DNA of 17,889 nt from Thermoprotei archaeon (GTDB lineage: Archaea > Thermoproteota > Thermoprotei > QMSL01 > B3-G16), in assembly GCA_003649665.1 (NCBI GenBank), contig QMSL01000007.1, positions 1-17,889 of the forward strand, written 5' to 3'. A model generated the notes under the pieces. It had not been told where the DNA came from. It worked only from the letters and a program-made list of their open reading frames with translations, and did not search any database. Shown piece after piece: positions 12,986-17,889 of the stretch. A program made the position numbers and the translations under genes. Position 1 is the stretch's first letter. Every line of letters starts with the position of its first letter.

Positions 12986-14976
12986 GTTACCTTTGCGCCC
13001 TCCTTAATGTCCCTTTCTGGAACTATTAGCACGGGATTCTGATTTTCATCACATGCAGCAAGTATCATAACCTCAGAAGTAATGCCCATTATTTTCTTCG
13101 GTTCTATATTACATAGCACGACTACTTTTTTCCCTACCAATTCCCTTGGCTCATAGGCTTTACCAATACCAGCAATAGCTCTCCTCTGAACTCCTTCGCC
13201 GATATCAATTATGAGCTCCAATAGCTTCTTACTACCAGGAACTCTGTTTGCTTTTATTACCCTTCCTATTCTTATATCGAGCTTGGCAAATTCCTCAATG
13301 CTTATCTTAGGGGATGCTTGACCCTTCATAGGAACACCTAACTTACTTCGATCTACTTTCATAAATAACGGTTTTGGCTTTCTTAATTTCTGCCCGACTG
13401 GAAGTCCTTCAAGAGCCTCATTCCATCTGTGTTTATGTACATCATCGTTATAACCTAACATTCTCCACAACCTATTTGCGTGTTCTGGAATTATTGGTGC
13501 AAGTAATAGTGCTAGAGCCTTCACTAGACTTAAGGCAACGTTAAGAACAGTCGCTGCACGCTCCTTATTGTCCTTTACTAGATCCCAAGGGGCTGTTTCG
13601 TTTAGGTATCGATTACCAAGACGTGCTATATCGACGATGCGGAATAACGCCTCCTTAAACCTAAATGAATAGAAGAGCCTTGTTATCTCATTATGTAGGC
13701 GTTTAAGTTCGTTGAGTACTTTTTCATCATCACTTGTAATACTATATCTAGGAGGAACTTCGCCAAAGTGCCTATAAGCTAGGCTTAGCGTCCTGTGAAT
13801 GAAATTGCCTATTGTATCGTTCAGTATGCTATTAATTATTTCAATAAACGAATCCCATGTGAAATTAGAATCTCGTGTCTCAGGTCTCATGTATACTAGT
13901 GCAAAACGCCAGTAATCGCTTGGTAGCATTTTAAGAGCTTCATCTATCCAAACGCCAATTCTCCTACTCTTAGAGAACTTCTCTCCTTCAAACATTAGAT
14001 ACTCCGTACTTTCAACTCTCCATGGTAGGACGTATCCGTCGCCAGAAGCTAGTAGAAGAGCTGGAAATATTATTGTGTGAAATGGTATGTTATCTTTACC
14101 TATGAAGAAGACGCTTCTTACCTCCTTATCGAACCAGAATCTCTTCCATCCTTCAGGATCGCCCTTCTTGATGAAATACTCTATTGTCGCGGAAATATAT
14201 CCAAGGACAGCTTCCATCCAGACATATATTGTTTTCCCCTCGGCTCCTGGGAATGGTGCAGGTATGCCCCATTTATTATCCCTCGTTAGGGATCTTGGCT
14301 TGAGTCCTTCCCTTAATATGCTTAAGCTCATATTTCTAGCGTTCTCCGGTAGGTTCTTATTGGATTCTATGTATTTCCTTATCTCATCAGTTAGCTTAGG
14401 TAAATCAAAGAACCAATGTCGTGTACGTCTTATCTCGGGCGTACTACCGCATATGGCACATCTAGGATCTTTTAATAATGTTGGTTCAAGCAATCTTCCA
14501 CACTTATCGCACTGATCTCCCCTAGCCCTAGGATATCCACAATAAGGACATGTCCCCTCTATGAATCTATCGGGTAAGAACATTTTACATTTAGGACAGT
14601 AGGGCATCTCTATTTCCTTCGAAAATATATAACCGCGTTTGTAGAGTTTCATGTAGAACTTGCGAACGAATTCCTTATGTATTGGATTTTCTGTACGCGT
14701 ATAGTTATCAAATGATATATTCCACTTATCGAACAATTCTTTAACTTTAGCGTGATTGATATTAGTAAATTCCCTGGGATCTACGCCCTTCCTTATAGCT
14801 TCTATTTCGATTGGAGTTCCATGCTCATCTGATCCGCTTACGAAAAGTACTTCCTCGCCTTGCATTCTTAAGAATCGTGCAAATACGTCAGCTGACAATA
14901 TGGAGCCTATCATCGTTCCCAAATGAGGGACGTAGTTTATATAAGGCCAGGCGGAGGCTACTAACCACCTACCCAA
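12982..14976 (-). CDS. metG: Methionyl-tRNA synthetase with C-terminal EMAP-like tRNA-binding domain
   Basis: 664 residues from TTG at 14976. It charges tRNA-Met, elongator and initiator, with methionine using ATP. The class I signature HLGT (18-21) and the KFSKS loop (333-337) are intact. A four-Cys-pair zinc region lies at 127-176 (CxxC at 127/130, 143/146, 156/159 and 173/176), the two-knuckle type usual in archaea. The anticodon-binding helical domain covers about 360-540, and a C-terminal EMAP/Trbp111 OB-fold (about 555-664, starting KISIEEFAKLDIRIGRV) is fused rather than encoded separately. TTG 14976 is chosen because GAGGTGAT lies exactly 4 bases before it; the GTG three codons upstream lies inside that site. 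It directly follows ahcY and overlaps the PHP gene by 4 bases. Confidence 0.95.
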   Translation of the reverse strand: MGRWLVASAWPYINYVPHLGTMIGSILSADVFARFLRMQGEEVLFVSGSDEHGTPIEIEAIRKGVDPREFTNINHAKVKELFDKWNISFDNYTRTENPIHKEFVRKFYMKLYKRGYIFSKEIEMPYCPKCKMFLPDRFIEGTCPYCGYPRARGDQCDKCGRLLEPTLLKDPRCAICGSTPEIRRTRHWFFDLPKLTDEIRKYIESNKNLPENARNMSLSILREGLKPRSLTRDNKWGIPAPFPGAEGKTIYVWMEAVLGYISATIEYFIKKGDPEGWKRFWFDKEVRSVFFIGKDNIPFHTIIFPALLLASGDGYVLPWRVESTEYLMFEGEKFSKSRRIGVWIDEALKMLPSDYWRFALVYMRPETRDSNFTWDSFIEIINSILNDTIGNFIHRTLSLAYRHFGEVPPRYSITSDDEKVLNELKRLHNEITRLFYSFRFKEALFRIVDIARLGNRYLNETAPWDLVKDNKERAATVLNVALSLVKALALLLAPIIPEHANRLWRMLGYNDDVHKHRWNEALEGLPVGQKLRKPKPLFMKVDRSKLGVPMKGQASPKISIEEFAKLDIRIGRVIKANRVPGSKKLLELIIDIGEGVQRRAIAGIGKAYEPRELVGKKVVVLCNIEPKKIMGITSEVMILAACDENQNPVLIVPERDIKEGAKVT

Positions 14977-14980
14977 TGAT

Positions 14981-14988
14981 ATCACCTC
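14981..14988 (-). promoter_or_regulatory. Ribosome-binding site that sets the metG start
   Basis: GAGGTGAT on the minus strand matches the full anti-Shine-Dalgarno complement. It overlaps the last two bases of the ahcY stop (TGA) and is 4 bases from TTG 14976. It consumes the in-frame GTG (14983-14985), which therefore should not be annotated as the start. Confidence 0.75.
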
Positions 14989-16291
14989 ACGTACCTAAGG
15001 TCCATGATTCCAAATACTCCTTTTGTTCCTCAGTTAAGGTATCAATCTTTACTCCCATGCTCTCAAGTTTAAGTCTAGCGACTTCCTCGTCTATCTCCTT
15101 AGGAACATTATATACCTTAGGTTCAAGCTTTCCCCTGTTCTTAACGAGATACTCAACTGAGAGGGCTTGATTTGAAAAGCTTAAATCCATTACCTCACTA
15201 GGATGGCCTTCAGCAGCGGCGAGATTAACTAGTCTACCTTCAGCAAGTAAATAGAGACGCTTCCCAGATTTTAGCCTGTACTCAGTTACATTGGGACGTA
15301 TCTCTCGTTTACTAACGCTAAGGGACTCTAAGTCAGGGATCCAGACCTCCACATTAAAGTGACCAGCATTAGCAAGGATCGCGCCATCCTTCATTAATTC
15401 AAAATGTTCCTTTCTAATCACCTTGATGTTACCCGTAGCCGTAATGAATATATCTCCTATCTTCGCAGCTTCCTTCATTGGCATTACTTCAAAGCCGTCC
15501 ATAACTGCTTCTAAGGCCCTTAGAGGATTAACTTCAGTTATTATAACCCTTGCACCCATACCCTTAAGCCTTAATGCAATTCCTCTTCCACACCAACCAT
15601 ATCCTGCGACAACAGCTACTTTACCAGCGAGTAAAACATTGGTTGACCTGAGTATGCCATCTATTGTGCTCTGACCTGTCCCATAGCGGTTGTCAAAGAG
15701 ATATTTAGTATATGCGTTGTTTACAGCGATGACAGGATACATGAGTATACCGTCTCTCTCCATAGCTTTTATCCTTGTTACACCAGTAGTCGTCTCTTCA
15801 GTACCACCTCTTACTTTATGTATGTCGGGAATATGACCTGCTGTTTTTAAAGCTACCTCTACGTTCTTATTCTTCACACCTCTATGCATTTCGTGTAATG
15901 TAGTTATCATATCCGCACCATCGTCCATAGTTATATCAGGATCATAGCTTAAAGCATGACCTATAGCTTCATAATATTCTTCTGTAGTCATACCTCGCCA
16001 TGCGAAAACATGGATCCCTTCCTCAGCAAGAGCTGCTGCTACGCTATCTTGCGTAGATAGAGGATTTGAGGGAGCTAGAGCAACTTCTGCTCCTCCTGCA
16101 ACTAACGTTCTAACCAATACAGCGGTTTCCTTAGTCACATGGAGACAGGCAGCAATAGTTATCCCTTTGAGAGGTTTCTCTTTCTCAAACCGCTTCCTTA
16201 TCTTCATTAAGACTGGCATCCTCATCTCAGCCCATTCTATTTCAAGCCTTCCTCTTTTTGCAAGGCTTAGATCTTTAACTTTATATTCCAA
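14987..16291 (-). CDS. ahcY: S-adenosylhomocysteine hydrolase
   Basis: 434 residues. It reversibly splits S-adenosylhomocysteine, the product of SAM-dependent methylation, into adenosine and homocysteine with bound NAD. Visible family blocks are HVTKETAVL (51-59), DDGAD (123-127), GGTEETTTG (162-170), NNAYTKYLFDNRYGTGQS (191-208) and the NAD-binding GYGWCGRG (230-237). The C-terminus ends soon after the EEVARLKLESMGVKI segment and lacks the Lys/Tyr tail of bacterial and eukaryotic enzymes, as expected for the archaeal short form. The TTG start (16291) is supported by GAGGGGAT 4 bases before it. It is first in the minus-strand unit with metG and the PHP gene, which puts SAH recycling beside methionine charging. 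Confidence 0.96.
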   Translation of the reverse strand: MEYKVKDLSLAKRGRLEIEWAEMRMPVLMKIRKRFEKEKPLKGITIAACLHVTKETAVLVRTLVAGGAEVALAPSNPLSTQDSVAAALAEEGIHVFAWRGMTTEEYYEAIGHALSYDPDITMDDGADMITTLHEMHRGVKNKNVEVALKTAGHIPDIHKVRGGTEETTTGVTRIKAMERDGILMYPVIAVNNAYTKYLFDNRYGTGQSTIDGILRSTNVLLAGKVAVVAGYGWCGRGIALRLKGMGARVIITEVNPLRALEAVMDGFEVMPMKEAAKIGDIFITATGNIKVIRKEHFELMKDGAILANAGHFNVEVWIPDLESLSVSKREIRPNVTEYRLKSGKRLYLLAEGRLVNLAAAEGHPSEVMDLSFSNQALSVEYLVKNRGKLEPKVYNVPKEIDEEVARLKLESMGVKIDTLTEEQKEYLESWTLGT

Positions 16292-16295
16292 AGTA

Positions 16296-16330
16296 ATCCC
16301 CTCTTACTAAGCAGATACATACTTTAAATA
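16296..16330 (-). promoter_or_regulatory. Promoter and ribosome-binding site of the ahcY-metG-PHP unit
   Basis: The minus strand has TATTTAAAG at 16322-16330, predicting transcription from about 16301-16305. GAGGGGAT at 16296-16303 is a strong ribosome-binding site 4 bases before the TTG. The leader is therefore very short, about 10-14 bases, leaving no room for a riboswitch. Confidence 0.6.
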
Positions 16331-16467
16331 GTTGACCTCCATGAGCTATATGAGTCGTATGCATAAGACTATAGAGAAAGGTAATGTCAGGATTTCCTAG
16401 AAATAAGGAGTATTCCCTCAATAAGGGCAGGTTAAGGAATCAAGTTTAGGTAAACGCTAATGTAATG

Positions 16468-16475
16468 TTTATTAA
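16468..16475 (+). promoter_or_regulatory. TATA box of the aIF2-beta/DUF424/NMD3 operon
   Basis: GTTTATTA lies about 33 bases before the GTG at 16505 and predicts transcription from about 16497, a short leader containing GGGAGAT. The remaining part of the divergent spacer with ahcY (16331-16467) shows nothing further. Confidence 0.5.
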
Positions 16476-16504
16476 TGATTTAGTGAAGAAACAAGAAGGG
16501 AGAT

Positions 16505-16939
16505 GTGAGGGAAGTGGTCGGTAAAAATATCAATCTAGACTATACGTCTTTACTAGACAGAGCCATGAACCAAGTACCAAAGCATAGGGTAGAGCAAAGT
16601 AGGTTTAAGGTTCCTAAAGCCGAGGTAAGTATAGTTGGCTCTCGTACAATAATTCATAACTTCAAAGAACTAACTAATACATTAAGGAGAGAACCAAGAC
16701 ATCTACTGAGATTCATACTCAAACAACTCGCAACAGCAGGAGATATAGAGGGGGATCTAGTTATATTGCAAGGGCAGTTTAGTAGAGCGACCATAAATCG
16801 CTTGATAGATCTATATGTGAGGAACTACGTTATATGTCCAGTCTGTAAGGCACCTGATACGAAGATAGTTAAGGAAAAGAGAATGTGGTTCCTAATATGC
16901 GAGGCATGTGGTGCTAAGTCATCTATTAGACCATTCTAA
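16505..16939 (+). CDS. eif2b: Translation initiation factor aIF2, beta subunit
   Basis: 144 residues. The beta subunit of the archaeal heterotrimer aIF2, which delivers initiator Met-tRNA to the small ribosomal subunit. Visible parts are an N-terminal gamma-binding helix (DYTSLLDRAMNQVP, 12-25), the central alpha/beta domain (about 40-108, including the NFKELTNTLRREPRHLLRFI stretch) and a C-terminal zinc ribbon with Cys111, Cys114, Cys132 and Cys135 (CPVC and CEAC). The length is normal for archaea. The start is GTG with GGGAGAT directly upstream; a second GTG three codons in (16514), preceded by GAGGGAA, is an alternative. It leads a three-gene translation operon, 11 bases ahead of DUF424. 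Confidence 0.96.
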   Translation: MREVVGKNINLDYTSLLDRAMNQVPKHRVEQSRFKVPKAEVSIVGSRTIIHNFKELTNTLRREPRHLLRFILKQLATAGDIEGDLVILQGQFSRATINRLIDLYVRNYVICPVCKAPDTKIVKEKRMWFLICEACGAKSSIRPF

Positions 16940-16950
16940 GGTGTTAAATC

Positions 16951-17256
16951 ATGACTAAGAGAGTTTATGTAAAGAAACACATTAAGGGAAGTATTACACT
17001 AATAGCAGTTTGCGATGAGAATATCCTTGGAAAGACGTTTAGAGATGGAGTACTAAAGATAGAAGTAAAGCATAGCTTCTATGGTGGAGAGCTAAGGCCC
17101 ATAGATGATGAGTTATTTGAGCTATTAGATAGTGCGAATATAGTCAATATGGTTGGTAAGGAAATAGTAGAAGAGGCGATAAGGAGGGGATTCGTACCTC
17201 GTAGTGGTGTACTGATCATAGGAGGAGTGCCTCACGTTCAAATAGTGAAGTTATAG
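16951..17256 (+). CDS. DUF424 family protein
   Basis: 101 residues, an archaeal family of unknown function that is repeatedly found between aIF2-beta and NMD3 genes. Visible family features are an N-terminal strand pair (YVKKHIKGSITLIAVCDE), ENILGKTFRDG, KIEVKHSFYGGELR, and a C-terminal VEEAIRRGFVPRSGVLIIGG then HVQIVKL. No catalytic motif or metal site is apparent. Position and conservation suggest a role in translation or ribosome assembly, but that is inference from neighbourhood only. GGTG lies 8 bases before the ATG, and NMD3 starts 13 bases after its stop, so the three genes are probably one transcript. Confidence 0.9.
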   Translation: MTKRVYVKKHIKGSITLIAVCDENILGKTFRDGVLKIEVKHSFYGGELRPIDDELFELLDSANIVNMVGKEIVEEAIRRGFVPRSGVLIIGGVPHVQIVKL

Positions 17257-17269
17257 GGGGAGAGGGTAA

Positions 17270-17889
17270 GTGCGCTTCTGCATAATATGCGGTAAACGTA
17301 CAGACGAACTTTATAACAACATGTGTAGAGAATGTTACAAAGAGAATACAGAGCTTGTAAGAGTACCTGAGGTAATCAACATAACGATATGTCCAGAGTG
17401 CTTCTCATATATGTTTAGGGGTAAGTGGGAAAAAGCTGAAAATCCATACGATATACATGATGTTGTTCACGATGCAATATTAAGAAACCTAGCTCCTAAG
17501 GTTAAGTATATAGCAAGAGCTGTCAAAAGCATGGATGTAATTCTAGATAAATCCATAAAATTAGTTCCCTATAAGAAGAGTAAGATAGATGTAACGCTTC
17601 TTGTCGAAGGGCTAGTCGATGAGCGAGTTGGTTATTTCATGAAGTCGTATAACCTTAAGGCAAACATAAGGTGGAGGTTATGCCCGTTATGTTTTAAGGT
17701 AAAGGCACAGGTTGAGGAGGCTATATTGCAGATTAGAGCTGATGGAAGGAAACTAGACGATGATGAGATATTAAGGATAAGGAACCTAGTAGAAGAAATA
17801 TTGTACCAAGCATATGAGGAGGAGGGAAAGTCTCCATTAATAAAGGTAGAGGAGGACAAGAAGAGCGGAGGTATGGACTTATACTTCGC
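17270..17889 (+). CDS. NMD3-family protein, N-terminal part (cut by window end)
   Basis: GTG at 17270 opens a frame that stays open to the window end; 206 full codons are visible. Cysteine pairs at 4/7, 19/22, 41/44 and 138/141 form the treble zinc-binding N-terminus characteristic of NMD3. The stretch CPECFSYMFRGKW and the later RWRLCPLCFK followed by a charged helix and GGMDLYF also match the family. In eukaryotes NMD3 is the nuclear export adaptor of the 60S subunit; archaeal forms lack export signals and are thought to act in large-subunit maturation. The start is set by GAGG 4 bases before the GTG. It is the third gene of the aIF2-beta operon and should continue downstream. Confidence 0.93.
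   Translation, partial: MRFCIICGKRTDELYNNMCRECYKENTELVRVPEVINITICPECFSYMFRGKWEKAENPYDIHDVVHDAILRNLAPKVKYIARAVKSMDVILDKSIKLVPYKKSKIDVTLLVEGLVDERVGYFMKSYNLKANIRWRLCPLCFKVKAQVEEAILQIRADGRKLDDDEILRIRNLVEEILYQAYEEEGKSPLIKVEEDKKSGGMDLYF

Noticed and set aside
14087..14515. 142-codon plus-strand frame inside metG
   Set aside because: It is the reverse complement of conserved MetRS residues including the zinc region, a shadow of a certain gene.
1..17889. CRISPR arrays, insertion sequences, integrase sites or a defence island
   Set aside because: No repeated 20-40-base units, transposase or nuclease-helicase genes, or tRNA-end duplications were seen on either strand.

Overview
The window looks like a piece of the chromosome of a thermophilic archaeon of the TACK group (Thermoproteota-like). 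The evidence is a histone-fold protein, an aIF2-beta / DUF424 / NMD3 translation cluster, an archaeal-type methylthiotransferase with TRAM domain, a MetRS with fused EMAP-like tail, an archaeal AbrB-PhoU protein, a VIT1/CCC1-type membrane protein, tRNA genes with encoded CCA, an apparent non-canonical tRNA intron, TATA-like boxes about 25 bases before starts, and heavy use of AGA/AGG and ATA codons. I cannot fix the order or genus. A lineage nearer the Asgard archaea is not excluded, because one gene looks like ribophorin I.

Layout. 1-93 is the 3' end of an unrecognised gene, convergent with a histone-like gene (156-395). A 570-base stretch follows with no intact gene. An alkaline-phosphatase-superfamily phosphodiesterase (1015-2934, +) converges on a large GH42-type glycosidase (2964-5648, -) over a 16-base palindrome. 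Next come tRNA-Val(GAC) (-), a basic 30-residue micro-ORF (+), and tRNA-Glu(TTC) (+), whose acceptor stem appears to be interrupted by a 46-base intron. An AbrB-PhoU regulator, a small unknown gene, a possible C/D box guide RNA and a VIT1-like transporter lie at 6621-8765. tRNA-Gln(TTG) (-) and a ribophorin-I-like membrane protein (8907-10577, -) follow, the latter divergent from a MiaB-type tRNA methylthiotransferase (10644-11900, +).

The right part holds a ribbon-helix-helix regulator (12100-12297, +) behind a hairpin-rich leader. It converges with and overlaps a minus-strand cluster read ahcY -> metG -> PHP-phosphoesterase (16291 down to 12281). Divergent from ahcY, aIF2-beta, DUF424 and NMD3 (cut by the window end) form a tight plus-strand translation/ribosome-export operon.

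Most of the window is ordinary archaeal housekeeping. The items I rate highest are the ribophorin-I-like protein (signal peptide, large extracytoplasmic beta region, one membrane span, 140-residue cytoplasmic coiled coil), the acceptor-stem intron of tRNA-Glu, the unlisted 30-residue basic micro-ORF and the guide-RNA candidate. No CRISPR array, insertion sequence or defence island was seen.
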